Origin: Setoptus koraiensis
Taxonomy: Eukaryota; Arthropoda
Length of the DNA: 64,000 nucleotides
NCBI GenBank assembly: GCA_048013815.1
Contig: CM106586.1
Coordinates: 18,476,001 to 18,540,000 of the forward strand
Direction of reading: 5' to 3'
Below the pieces are notes generated by a model. It ran no database searches. It was not told the origin of the DNA and worked only from the letters and a program-made list of their open reading frames with translations. Positions 1-12,492 of this stretch are shown in pieces. The translations under genes and the position numbers were made by a program. Every line of letters begins with the position of its first letter. Within the stretch, counting starts at the first letter, position 1.

Positions 1-3000
1 GCGAGCAGAAGCCGGCGGGCGCGAGAGAGCGGAAAGCGAAGAAGCTTCCTCGTCGCGGCGACGCTCGCCGCATCGATACTCGTTGCGTCAGCGCCATTGT
101 GGCCGGCTGCTCGTCCCGTCAGCCGCACCGTCATGGCCGTCACACAAGCGGCCATAAGTCACCGGCCGGCCGGCCGGCCACTTGTTATGAGCCATACACA
201 CAGTTTACAGTTACACAGGTAGCTCAGGTAACGGTGATCAGCGATCGCCGGTGAGTGATCGATGCGACCACATTATTATTGGAACACACACTTATTATAA
301 CAGTGTGTCAGAAGTGCACAATCGAAAGCGCCGCCGCTAAGTAGCGCTAAGCCAAAGCTGGCCAGCCAATAAATCACCTGTTGCTACCTGCGAGTGGCAG
401 TCGGTAGGTCGCTATTTGCAACTACCTGTGAGCCCGGCAACGGGCAACGGTTTGTGTGCTAACGCTTGTGTGTTTATCCGTTTATCCGTCCGCTCATTCC
501 GTTTACTTTTACCTACGCTTTTACCTGTGCGACTGTGTCGTCGTTGTTGTTGGCAAGGCGTCAAAAATATTCATCATTGGCATCGTTCGTTGATCCCATC
601 GCATCGCATCCCATTTCGACCGTCCCTTCGAACGAGACAAATGTGAATGGATTCCGTTCACTTGCACCTTCCACTGGCAGCTCGCTACTTCCACTTGCAC
701 CTTCCACTTGCAGCTCGCAGCTCGCACCTTGCACCTTGCAGCATGCACCAAGTCGGCGAGGGCAATAACGGCGGTTGCAGTTGTAGTCACAGCTACGTCC
801 AGTTGCTCTCATCAGACAGTCCCTCTCAAACAGACCGGTCAACACAATCAGCTGGCCGACCACCCTGCCAGCCGGCAATTGAGCGACAGTTGCTCTTACG
901 TAACGCTGTGTGTGTGTGTGTGCTCTTACGCAACTCGGTGTGGTCAAGCGGCCCATTGACACGTCTCAATGGCGGCCAGTGCATGTGCGATATGCGATGT
1001 GTGGCGTGTGCGATATGCGCCGCACGGCACGGCTCGGCGGCTGGCTGCCGGCCAACTATTACATAATATATATTTTATTGTTGTTGCTGCATGTTGCTGC
1101 ATGTTGCTGCATGCTGCTGCATGTTGGGCCGGCCGGCCAGTGGCCGGCACCACTGTTGCGGCGCAATGTTGCTGTTAGGCAATAACGGTGCCATTACGCA
1201 ACAACGGTGCATGTGCAGCCTATGTGTGCAGTGTGTGTGGTTGTTGTTGTTGGCGTCGTTGCCGCTGTTGTTGTTGTTGTTGGCGCTGTTGTTGCGGTTG
1301 TTGTTGTTGCTGTTGTTGTTGTTGCTGTTGTTGCGGTTGTTGTTGTTGCTGTTGTTGTTGTTGCTGTTGTTGGCGTCGAGTTGGCGTGCATTTGCGGCGT
1401 GATTTGCATGCCATTGCGGCCCAATCGCAGCCAGTGACAGTCGCCTGACAGTGGCCACATCACGCCACTGATGGCAGCCGTGATTTGGGTTGCTGACGCA
1501 CAGTTGCGCAACTGTGTGATGAGTTGTGTGAAAGCGACCGGCCGGCCGGCCACAGACCGAGCCGGCGAGCACGAATCGGCCAGCAAGTCACACAATTGAA
1601 AGCGCTCACCTGTTCAATCACCTGGCCAGCGCCGTTCAACAAGCAACAGGTACGGTCACCTGTTGTTGTGTCACTGTTGACTCAACAGTCTAACGGTTGC
1701 TCGTTTCTCGTCGTTAACTGTGCCACTTTGGCTCGCCTGTCGACACTGTCTAATAATAGCTCTGTCTTGCATCTTGCATCGTGTGTCCTCTGTCTCTGTT
1801 CGCCAGTCTCTGTTCGCAAGTGTCGTCCGAGCGCCTGTGAGAGCTCAATCAACTGTCACTCACCTCGCCCGCCGCCGGCCGAATCAATGAACTGGCGCGA
1901 TATATGCCCATTCACAGGTTGTTGTCTCCTGTTTTGCGGCTGTCGTCTCATCCCGACCAACGGCACATGCACTGTCGCCGCTCGCCTCGCCTCGGCGACT
2001 CTCGGCGACTCTCGGCGACTCTCGGCGACTCTCGAATGCGCTCTCGGGCGCACTCTGTCGGCCGGTGTCTCACGATGACAGTCGCATCCACACTCGGCCG
2101 GTCTCCGCGACCGGCGACGGTCCATGTGCCGTTGTGCTGGCCGCAGTGCCGCGCCGCCCGGCCAGAGGGCCAAAAAACAAACGTAACTCGATTTGAATCT
2201 CGCTCATTCATTATGGTCGCATTGTGCACAATGCGGCTCACCTGTTGACGATCCGTTGACAAGGCGAGCGAAAGTGCCCGCCGATGTCAACAGTGTCGCA
2301 ACTGTCGCTCTGTTTGCGGTGCATCGGCCGGCGCTGCGATCGCGCCCCATTTAGAATTGTGACCAAATCACAATAGCTCACCGCAAACTGTCTGCCACAC
2401 TGCCACTGTCAGACGCTGCAAACGAATTGCACTATCAACTGGCACACACTTAGACAGACAGCGCGCCACAATGAGCTAATCGAATGATGCAAACAATTCG
2501 AAAAGAATCGCTCCGTCTCGCCGGCGCAAGGGACACGAACGCCGACACAAGTCGCTTGTGTCATGATGCTGTCATGACGCTGTCATGACGCTGTCATGAT
2601 GCGCCGGCGCCGCTGCCAGCGCCGCAAAGTCGCCCGCTCGCCCGCTCGGCCGGTCATGCGGAGTTGCGGAGTTGCGGTCGCCAACAAAGTTGCGCAATGC
2701 ACACACGAATCATGTGACATGATAATAAAATAAACGCTTTCAGACGGCTTTTTGTTGTCGCTCGTCTGCTCGCTGTCGGCCGTGGTCGCTTGTGCGCCCT
2801 CGCGACCCGCCACTCACGACCCGCCACTTACGACCCGCGACCCGCCACTTACGACCCGCGACCCGCCACTGACGACCCGCAAGTTACGAGGGCGCCGCTC
2901 GCAATTGCGACTCGCACCCGCCCGCCGCTCGCATTGCAATTGGCGCATTGTGACCCGCGAGCATGTCAGATGCGCCCAAATCGCACACCGACGCTGTCGC

Positions 3001-4314
3001 GGCCATTAGCGTCCAATTTTATCGGGCTCCGGCTCGACGTTGGCCGGTCTCACATCATTACCCGTGTACATGTAATGTACCCGTGCAACCGCGCGCTATT
3101 ACCCGGCAGAATCGCGTACCGTTGGCCGCCAGAGTGCCGCCACCAGAGTGACGCGACACAAGAGTCCCGTGCTGTTGGCGTGCATGCGGCGGGCCGTTAT
3201 CTCGCCAGTCAATGGCGGCCATTGGTTATCTCGCCACTGGCGCCACCACGCCATCGGCCGCGCAGCCAATTAAGTCGGCAATTAATTGCGACCGCGCGTA
3301 GCCAGCCTGCGAATGCTCCGGCGATTCGCAGCGATCCGTCCATTTATCTGCCATCATCAGCTGACCGGCCATTCAATGTGCGTCACAGATACATGCGGAG
3401 ATAACTGGCAGCCTGTGGGTACGACAAGTGCGCCCACACAATGAACGCCAATTCTCTGTTCGATGCGCGTTCGATGCGCGTTCGATTCGCGTTCGATGCG
3501 CGTTCGATTCGCGCTCGAATGGCTCGTGTGCACGTTCGAACGGCACGAGGGCCGATTATCGAGCGCGGCCCACGGACGAGTCGTGAGTGGCAGTTTCGTT
3601 GGCAAGTGGGCCCATTAGGCCGGCTCTCAAATCTCGTCGTTTCAGGCGAAACTCGTCGTTTTGGGCGAAATTTGTGCACGCAAGTCGCGCACATGGACGC
3701 GCAGCGAACGACGCATATTTGCAAACGAACGTGCTCTTTTTTCCAAAGTTTTTCGCTGCTCGCTCGGTCTCTCTTCGCGTCCATTAAATATATCAAATTA
3801 AATATATCAAATTAAATATATCAAATACATTGCGAGAATAGAGAGACAAGCAATAATAAGCTGGCTTGTTCGCATGGCAAAGTGGACAGTTCCCACGCAA
3901 CCAGTTTGCACAATTTAGAGCGTGACCAGCGCGCTCATTAGGCGGCCAGTACGCGCACAATGATGGCGCGCATGGTAGCCAATAAATAAACTAAATAAAT
4001 TGTTAGCTTAAATGGTTAGTGGTGACGTCCAGCTGACAGTGCATTGATTTATGCTGTTTGGTCATCATTAAAACCGTTGCTCGTTTCTCTTTAATTTATA
4101 GTTTAATTTATTTATAGTGTGCGAATTTCGCTCCGAAATTCGCCGTGCCATACCCATCATTGGCCCTGGGCCACAGACAGGCAAAGCCCCAAAACGCAAG
4201 CACCACCTTTCGAGAGAAAACTCTAAAATTAAAACCCCACAATACCCCAAACTAACCACTTATATCTGTTATTTTTGTATCTGTTATTTTTGAATCATAT
4301 CTCGCAACAAACAG
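1..4314. other. Repeat-rich non-coding DNA upstream of the first recognisable RhoGAP exon
   Basis: No exon could be recognised here. The stretch holds GC-rich GGCC runs, GTT/CAA triplet repeats (about 1230-1380), a 10-bp tandem repeat (1991-2034), a repeat of CGACCCGCCACT type (about 2807-2882), an 11-bp GTTCGATGCGC repeat (about 3464-3520) and a 14-bp AT-rich repeat (about 3784-3827). The next exon begins inside a RhoGAP domain, so most of this stretch is probably an intron of that gene, with the exon carrying the arginine finger lying before the window. That is inference. Open frames over the triplet repeats are not convincing genes. Confidence 0.6.
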
Positions 4315-7300
4315 GAGCTGTTGCGCTCAATGCCCGACTGTCTGCTCATGGGACGCCACTATCACGACTGGATCGAGGCCATCAAACAAGTGGAATCGTG
4401 CAATTCGAGCGAGCGCCAACAGGGCGCCAATCAATTCAAGAAATTACTGGACAGTCTGAATGAGGCCAACTCAAACCTGCTGAGGCACTGCATGTGCATT
4501 TTGTGGCACATTGCGCACAATGCCCACTACAACAAGATGTCGTCCACCAATTTGGGTGTGTGCATCGGACAGAGTTTGTTGTTTGACGGCCGGAAGTCGC
4601 TCACGAACCACTCGATAAAGGCGCAAACGGTAAGTTTTGGCTTCTCATTTCGCTTCTCATTTCGCTTATTGTTCGCCTCTTAGTTCGTGTGTCGCCTCGC
4701 CTCTCCCCTCGCCGGCCCTTGCACATTGTCCGCTGAGCACGTTATTTGGCACGAGATTTGTTTTGTTTCGCATTAGCGGCGCGCCGGCCAGCGCTAATCC
4801 GCGATCCAACGCACACTTGTTCGTCACTCGTTCGTCCAAGGCTCTCCGTTCGTTTCGAGCCACATTGTCCGGCTTCTGGCTCGACAATCTGCCTTGTCCA
4901 TTATCCCTCGTCGTGCCCGATTATCGTGCCTATCACACGGGCATCACTATCGCATCTATTATCACTATTCTCACAATGCCCGTTCCACGCACGAGATGCT
5001 ATTATCGGATATCCAAATATCATCGGATATTTGATAAGCCGGCGACAGCGGGCTCGTGGCGCGCACCGCAAACAATTGCCGCTTGTCTCGGCCACCACGA
5101 ACGGCGCAAACGGCTCGAATGGCTCGAATGACATGGATGCAATTTCCCAGCAATTTCCGCGCATTTCCACCCTCGCAACTGCGTCAGCTCAGGTGAGTCG
5201 CCTGGCCGCAACAACGGCAACTGTCGCCCGCTGCCGGAATCGCTCGCTGTCCGCGCTCATTGTTCGCGTCGGGCACTCTGTCCCGTCGGCGCGGATCGGC
5301 TCCGCGGCCACCCGCTCGCTGACAACAGCGACGCATATCCGCGCATGTGGCAGCCATGTGGTCGCATACCTTTGGGCCATAAATACAAGCCAGCAACATG
5401 TTTTATATTTGTGCCCTGCGCCGGTCGCCGCTGGCCTAGGGAGCGCGGGCGGCCGCACCGGCTCGAGCGGTCGCCGCAGCGAGCCGGCCGGACGAAGCGT
5501 CGATTTGATTCCAGTGCTCTAATTTGATTTATCATCGGCCGGCAGCGAGAGTCGGCCAGCGCTCGACCAATTTCGCCGATTTGATTTGACAGGGGCGAGC
5601 CCGAGGCGCTGGCCGGACGCGTACTCTGGTGCCCGACGCTGCAAACAACATATCGCCGACACAATATCGGACACAAATAGCAACGGCACACAATCGCCCT
5701 GTCCACTTGTTTGATCCAATCAAACAAAGCCAATTTGTCTTGTTGGTTCACGCGTGGCCGTCGCTGTCGACGGTCCGCTCGGCCGGCGGCACCGACCAAC
5801 AACCGCACCGGCCAGCGACGGCCACGAACGGGCAAACAAGTCGGCCAAATAATGGGTTTCGTCCTCGGGCTTCGGGGCGCCATCTAGCATGACGGTGGGC
5901 GATAATAAATGAGGCAAAGCACAAAGCAAACAGTGCCCGATTTCGTGTCGTGCCGTGTCTCGCTGCGGCCGCATCCCGTCGCGGCTCGTCCCGTCCGATC
6001 TTATCGGATCAGATCGGCCGACGGGCTCTACATTATTTGCTCGTATCGGGCGCTGTTGTTTTTATCGCTGGCTTCCATCTTGCTGCTGCCGATACCCGGC
6101 CAATGCTCGGTCGCAGCTCGGCCGATACACGATCGGGCCGAATCGATGGCATTCCGCGACCATCGCGGAATCATTAATCAACTTTTCGTTGCCATATGCG
6201 ATAAATCCCGTGCGATGCAGATTTAGATGTTTGGCACTTTAACAAGCCCATCGGCCGTTTGTGTGCGTTGATGCAACCGATGGCATCATTGATCAAACAA
6301 AATAACAAATATCCAGCCAGCGGTCAGCTCGTCAGCGGCGCACTCTCGATTTTGGGCCGAATTTGGCCAAATTTGGCCAAAAAATCCAGTGCCGAACGCT
6401 GCCCAAATACCGGCCACATGATGCGAAATATAACAAAATAAATAATCCGATAAATGATGAGTTTGTTTGCTGGCGGGCGAAAGTTTTGCTCGGGTCGCCG
6501 CGCCGACAATTGTCAGCCTGTTTGCAGTTTCGCATTGTCTGTTCACCTGTCTCATTTTGGCCCCTCCTGTCGTGTTAACTTAATTAACCGTGTATGCAAC
6601 TATCGCCATTAACTGTAACAGGAAATGTCGGAATACGTGCCCAAGGTGATCAGTTATCTCATCGACAATTGTCTCGATTTGTTCGGACAGGATGTGGTGC
6701 ATGTGTTCGGAGACAGGCCAACGGAGTACCAGCAGCACCTACTGCCCACCGGCGCCACGCCAACCACCACCGCCACCACAACGCCAATAACAACAACAGT
6801 CACACCACCGGCGACGCCGTTATCGGCGCCGGACCCGCAACAACCCTACAACAACCTATTGCGGCCCATGGATCATGCGGACGCGACACCCCTGCGAGCT
6901 CTCTCCTCAAATTCGGGCTCGTCGACCTACGGCTACATGTCGACCAGCTCGACATCGTCCACTTCCTCCGCCCTGTCTGGCGGCTCGTCCGCTTGCTCGG
7001 GCCGGTCGCCGACGCCGCCCCACCACCAATATCGGCAGCCATCTAGTCAAACAAACTGCGCTGCAAGCGACCCGGCCGCCGCACAAGCGGCGCCCCCAGC
7101 GGCGGACTCGCTGGCTCAGCAAGCCGCCAGGGTCGCCGGCAACGAAGAACACAAACGCGAAAGAATATTCCTATCCAACAAAGACCAACAACAGCAGCAA
7201 CAGCAGCAACAACAGCAACAACAACAACAACAACAACAACAGCAACAACAACAGCAACAACAGCAGCAGCAGCAGCAGCTAGTCACGGCCAACGGTCAGC

Positions 7301-10206
7301 CTGCGCACAACGGCGATTTGCACAACAACAACAGGTTGTCGCAGAACACAACCAACAAACCCGTGCCCGCCAAAAGAGCCATCAACCTCGTGCCGGCGGA
7401 CACGCCCCGGGACCCGGCGAGGGATGCGCCCCACCAGATTCATCACATTGATTGCGGGGCCAAATCGTCGGTGCCCATTTCAAGCCATCGTCATCCTCAT
7501 CATTTGGACCGCGCGCTGCAGTCGCTGGGCGCCGGGCCCGATGCCGGTCAATTGTCGCCCGTTTGCCCGTCACTGTTGTCGTTGCACAGCGTTGGCGCAC
7601 AATCAGCCCGTCTGTCTAGATCGTCGCGCTGCTCTCACGCCCTATTGGCCAGAGTGCGACGAGCCCGAAGTCACAGCGGGGGCGGCCTCAAGAGGCTCCA
7701 GTCGGAGCCCGACGTGTCACAGCACAGCGCAACACGAAAGCATGATTACATGATGGATTTGAACTCTTGCTCGTCCATCGACATGACAGTTGACAGTGAG
7801 CACGTGGCAGCAAGCCAACAAGCTAGCGGACGCTATTGGACAAGTGGCGCGGGTAGCCAAAATGAGCCGGTCAGCGGAACGAGGCAATCGGCCCAGGTAG
7901 AGGATGAGACGACGACGCACAACGTCACAGGTACAAATTGTATGAGAGAGGCCATCAGTTTGGAGCCTAGCGGTAGATTGTGCGCCCAAATAACGGAGAG
8001 GATACGCGACGACACCGTTTATTATTTGTCGTTGCCCTCAATTCATCGACACCTACACAACAGCGACGATGACAGTTCCGATGACGATTCCGACCCGCAC
8101 CACAATGGCATAATGAGTGATAGTGGCGCTGCCAACAAGCTGACCAACAGCAGCAACAACAGCGACAGCAACAACAATGCCAGCACTAGAACGGTGTCCG
8201 AATCGTCGTCTCATAATCAGTTGCATCATTTGATGGATGGCGCCGGCTCGTCGTCGTTGTCGGCCGGCTCGTCGTCGTCGTCGCCCTCGTCGCCCTCAAT
8301 GATGCCCATAATCACTGGCTACCAGAGTCGCAGCAACGCCGATCGTCAGTTGGACAAATTGATGGTGTCGCGAGCATCGTCAACTGCCACCACAACAACC
8401 GACAGTGGCCAAATATCGGCCCAACTAACATCGTCGTCATCATCCTCGTCGTCGTCGTCGGCAGCGTCAACATCGTCGTCAACCAGCGAAAGTAGATCAA
8501 GTCCGTCCTCTAGCGGCGCCTCAAGTCACAGTAGTTGCAGCAACAACGACGACGATGACGACGACAATCTCAGCGAATGCCAAATGGTTATTACGTCATG
8601 TTCGCCTTCGTCGGGCTCGTCAGCGTCGGATCACGAGACCACCAGGCTAGCCAAGGCACAGACAAAACATACAGCTTGTGACAAACAAAAGCGACAAATC
8701 GACGACTTGTCCAAAGCGACCGTAATTAGTGTTCAGCAGCAACATACAACGGAGCCCCACAATGGCACAAAACCGCGCATTGGTCTGGCCCGTATCATGG
8801 GCATCTCAATGTCGTCGTTGGGTCAAATCAACAGAAGTGTCCATCACAGCAGTCATCCCGCTCTGGCTAGCGATTCGTCTAGCGGCGATGACGACGACGA
8901 CGACGACGATATGTCGATTGGCTCGCCGGAGTCAACCGTTGCCAGCACGGTCACTTCGAGCTTCGACATGGCCGACGAGGTGGACTCAATTGGGACATCA
9001 GGTACAACGTTAACTCATGCCGGCCTCGATACAGTGGCAGTGAAAATAAATGAACAAGTCAAAAGCAATGCAGACGCCACCATCAATGCCGATGCGAAAC
9101 AACAAACAAATCAAGTCAATGCTAGGCTAGCCCAAAGAGTGCGACCATTCTCCATGATACACATCGGATCTACATCGCCATCAATTAATCATTCAACAGG
9201 CGAAGTGGTGGTCGGCCAATATTGCAACAATCACAATGGTTTAACAAACAACAACAGCTTCTCTCAGCCACCAAAGATACCCGTCCAGTATACAACCTCA
9301 TGCTATGGTGGTCAAGCAATCATTTACAATCCTAGATCCAATAGTGACCCAAACAATCAAATTGACAAGTCAGCTTCGTTGATGGTGCAAGGTGCTAATA
9401 ATAACAGCATTCACTACAATCAACAACAACACCAGCACAAGCTCCACCATCAGTCCACCAATTCGTTGTCTAGAGGTCAGTCTATGGTCAATCTCGTTGA
9501 ATCCTATACAAATCTAATTAACAACCACAACAACAATGGTTACATGACGGTGCGACACCAACAACAACAATACCTTCAGCAGCCCACATCGTTGCTTCAT
9601 CATCAGCAACAACAACAACAACAACACCAGTATCATAATCACAACCACCAACAACTACACCAACTACACGGCTACCCCCGGCTGGCCCAATCTCGTTCTC
9701 AGGTGCAGTTACTTAGGGATCATTATTTATCATTGCATCATCAACAACAACAACAGCAACATCAGCAACAACATCAACAACATCGGCATATCAATCAATT
9801 GAGGGCTCATCATTTTCAACAGATGCGCCAACAACAATCGATAGAGCAACATACTCAGCAACCACAACAGCAGCAACAGAATGTAATTCCTAGTCGCTCA
9901 ACAACAACCTCTATCCGGGTGATAAAACAACAACCAACAGGCAATAATCAGCAAATTCAGCCGGCCAGAATCATTGTGGGCCCTCCGGCCAGTCATTACA
10001 TTCAGTACAACTCTTTACAATATCACCATCAACAACAGCAGCAACAACAGAGATCACAACAAATACAGAAACAACAGCAACAATTATTCAACCAGCAGCG
10101 ACAAAATCACTATCCGCACCAACAACAACCAAAACACTATCATCAAATGCATCATGATCTTCCAGTGGACCTATTGAATCAATGGACCGAGAGCACCATG
10201 GTCTAG
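4315..10206 (+). CDS. RhoGAP-domain protein, last two exons (ARHGAP20/TAGAP-like domain), 5' partial
   Basis: Two exons, 4315-4629 and 6622-10206, join in phase 0: acceptor AACAG before GAG CTG, donor ACG/GTAAG, acceptor TAACAG before GAA ATG. Exon 1 gives the second half of a RhoGAP domain: MPDCLLMGRHYHDWIEAI, then LLRHCMCILWHIAHNA and NKMSSTNLGVCIGQSLLF. Exon 2 closes the fold with VISYLIDNCLDLFGQDVV. The wording resembles ARHGAP20/TAGAP-type domains, which stimulate GTP hydrolysis by Rho-family GTPases. The catalytic arginine finger must lie upstream, outside the window. In the conserved 'NLxVCxxPSLL' helix the proline is Gln here. The rest of exon 2, about 1,150 residues, is low complexity: 31 Gln (7186-7278), Ser-rich and Asp-rich blocks, and a Gln/His-rich C-terminus. 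Such a tail gives no functional assignment. Orthology beyond 'RhoGAP' is uncertain. Confidence 0.88.
4630..6621 (+). other. Intron between the two RhoGAP exons
   Basis: Starts GTAAGT and ends CTGTAACAG. It is GC-rich, with GATC/ATCGGC-rich stretches and imperfect repeats such as GGCCAAATTTGGCC near 6358-6382. No coding exon or RNA gene was recognised inside. Confidence 0.8.
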
Positions 10207-10283
10207 TTTTTAGTCATATTATATGTGTTTATGTAAATATAGAAAATATTATACATTAAAATAGAGGGTGTGTAAATTCTTTA

Positions 10284-10289
10284 AATAAA
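10284..10289 (+). terminator. Poly(A) signal of the RhoGAP gene
   Basis: AATAAA lies 78 bp after the RhoGAP stop codon and 10 bp before the end of the convergent NuMA-like ORF, whose stop codon is at 10299-10301. The 3' ends of the two genes therefore almost certainly overlap. Confidence 0.6.
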
Positions 10290-10298
10290 ATGAAATGA

Positions 10299-11492
10299 TC
10301 AAAAATTGATTGTAAAAGCCTGTGGTTTTGGTGCGAGTTTTCTGTGATTACTATGGTCGGCTAGTGCTGAACGTTGTCTCAAGTTACCACGCTTAATTTC
10401 GTCATCTGATATGTCCATTTTATTGAATGTTTCCAACTCCAGAGCGTATGAGGATTGATGGAGAGGCTTTTGTAGTTTGTTTCTCCGGGCCAACTCGTTA
10501 ACTCTATCCAATGGGTCATGCATAGGACGTTTCTTCTGCATAGGCAGTGTACTTGCGTCCATTATTTCGCCCACTTCATCCGCAATGGGCAAATTCGATA
10601 CAGGCAAGCGTTTTACAGATAGTTTATCTTTCAGTTCAAGGTTCTCCTCTTCGATCTTGCTGAGTCTCTTGTTTAAATCTGCCAATTTGCGCTCGAGTTG
10701 GGCATTTTCTCTGGCATAACGTTCTTTGTGAGCCCTCTCCATATTCCAGGATGTTTCTGTGATATGCAGCTCGCCCTTGAGTTTCTCAATGTCTTCATTG
10801 ACAGATCTTTCAGACAATTGATGACGGAGAGCTTTGTTTTGTGCTCTTAAATTGTATAATTCCTCTATGGGCTCTTCTCTCTCCTCTTGATGATTCATTG
10901 GTTCCTTGGGGCTGGATCGTTTGCGCTCTTGTATCATCTGCTTCATTTGATTAGTCAATGCTCTGTTTTTGGTGCGCAAATTGTGCAATTCCTCTGACAG
11001 ATCCTCTTGTTCGGCTGGTTTATTTTTTTGATTTTCTGCTACAACTTCCCTCAACTTCTCTATCTCTTTAATGCTAAGTGATAATTCATTTGTTTTCTCT
11101 TCAAGTTCTACCTTGGCCGCCATGAGTTTCATTGCGAGATCCGATGTCTGTTCCGTGCGGGATTCGTACCTTTGATTGAGATTCTCATTTTCGTTTCTGA
11201 GCGTAGTAACAAGTTCGGAGAGGCTCTTGTTTTCCTCTTCTAGTGTATCGTTTCTCATTTTGAGTTTGTCGTTTTGAGCCTTCAATGTTTCATGGCTGGT
11301 CTCTATATCGTCAAGGCCGGATGTGAATTCGGCAATCTGTTGCCGTAATATCGACACTATTTCACATTTTTCTTCATAGTTTTTTGTCATTTCATTCAGG
11401 TCAGCTTGAAGTTTATCATTTTTCAGCTGTTCGTCGATGAATTTATCAGACAGCTCCTGTATCTCGCGTAGCCTCTTGTACTCGTTGTCCAT
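10299..11492 (-). CDS. Compact coiled-coil protein with NuMA/Mud-type LGN-binding motif
   Basis: Intronless ORF of 397 residues starting at ATG 11492. Residues 1 to about 300 are almost continuous heptad-like coiled coil (for example LEEENKSLSELVTTLRNENE), with charged breaks near 165-215. The C-terminus carries RVNELARRN (330-338), SSYALE (348-353) and DISDDEIKRGNLRQ (360-373). This matches, in order and spacing, the vertebrate NuMA segment RIAELQQRN ... HLKTCYPLE ... ITDEEMKTGD, which binds the TPR domain of LGN/Pins and links spindle poles and dynein to the cortex. That family is normally about 2,000 residues with an N-terminal dynein-binding region; neither that size nor that region is present here. 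It may be a diverged short paralogue or a minimal Mud. The motif assignment rests on remembered NuMA sequence; the function is inference. It converges on the RhoGAP gene (92 bp between stops) and diverges from the Nse4 gene. Confidence 0.75.
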   Translation of the reverse strand: MDNEYKRLREIQELSDKFIDEQLKNDKLQADLNEMTKNYEEKCEIVSILRQQIAEFTSGLDDIETSHETLKAQNDKLKMRNDTLEEENKSLSELVTTLRNENENLNQRYESRTEQTSDLAMKLMAAKVELEEKTNELSLSIKEIEKLREVVAENQKNKPAEQEDLSEELHNLRTKNRALTNQMKQMIQERKRSSPKEPMNHQEEREEPIEELYNLRAQNKALRHQLSERSVNEDIEKLKGELHITETSWNMERAHKERYARENAQLERKLADLNKRLSKIEEENLELKDKLSVKRLPVSNLPIADEVGEIMDASTLPMQKKRPMHDPLDRVNELARRNKLQKPLHQSSYALELETFNKMDISDDEIKRGNLRQRSALADHSNHRKLAPKPQAFTINF

Positions 11493-12492
11493 GGTGCTTG
11501 TTAAAATAGATGCTGCTCACGACGCCAAGAATAAAAGCCAATGTTGAAATGAATGTATATGTAAATGATTAAATAAATGGTCGACTAGTTATTATGATGC
11601 AAATTGATGTGATGTAATAAATAAAAACTACAGGTATTGTATTTAGTGCAGTGATCAACAATTTGTCCAATGTGACCTGCTAGTCGGACACGACTCGCGA
11701 ACAACTCTCACTATATATAGGGTGTCCCAGTCAAATGTGCACGATGCGAGAGGCACTGTGCTGCACGAGTGCACAGAACGTACAACTGTACCGATTTTGT
11801 ATTCATACGGACGCTAATTTGACTAGAAATAAATATACGATCTGCAACCGAGCGCCGAACATCCTGTGCTGAATGGGCCTGAACTCGTGGCCTGCAAAGA
11901 GCGCGAATCACACTTTGCTTAGAGCACCCTGTACGCGCACACAACGACAAAAGAAAAACTCAAAACCGTTAGAGGTGTGATTAATGCGCATGCGCGTGTT
12001 TAACTCGTGTTGAGCGCGTACCCTCGCTTACCCCATGCACAGAAGCCAGGTATTGGGGCAACGTAACGAGTTGCGTCTGACGGGGTGCAATCGGGGTATT
12101 TCTCATATGTTTGCTAGTAAACGACAAATAAAATAAAATAATGACGAGAAAATAAAGCCGCTGACATAATCATTTGTAAATATTTTCTCATCAGAGAAAA
12201 CGTTGTTTCCGTTGGATTATCAACATTTATTATTATTGATGTAACTTCTTTTTTGTTATTATTGTTATTGTTACCTTTGTTACCATGACTACCATCCATG
12301 ACCATATCCAGGGGTCATAGATAGCGCTATTGCGACCATGTTACGGCCATCTTTTTATTGTCGTTCAATAGGATCCATTTTTAGACAATAATTTACTATT
12401 GCATGAATACAAAACCCTCATTCGGACGCCACATCAATTTATCAATTAATTAGAAACAATACAAAAACATCTGAATTTTGTGCAAACAGTTT
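11493..12492. other. Divergent intergenic region between the NuMA-like and Nse4 genes
   Basis: About 1 kb that must hold both promoters, as the genes point away from each other. It contains a possible small DNA transposon (11716-11933). I recognise no gene; open frames over the element and at 12114-12305 look random. Confidence 0.6.
11716..11933. mobile_element. Candidate short TIR element (MITE-like, TA-flanked)
   Basis: The left edge reads TATAGGGTGTCC and the right edge, reverse complemented, reads TACAGGGTGCTC, giving short imperfect terminal inverted repeats (AGGGTG core) beside TA dinucleotides. The element would be 218 bp. TA targets and GGGTG termini are common in Tc1/mariner-type non-autonomous elements. 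Only one copy is visible in the window, so this is tentative. Confidence 0.3.

Noticed and set aside
1075-1572. Gln/Asn-rich open frames on both strands over the GTT/CAA repeat
   Set aside because: Triplet repeats keep all frames open; there is no conserved domain, start context or splice support.
12478-12492. Upstream TTG start for Nse4
   Set aside because: A normal ATG follows five codons later in the same frame; non-ATG initiation is not needed.
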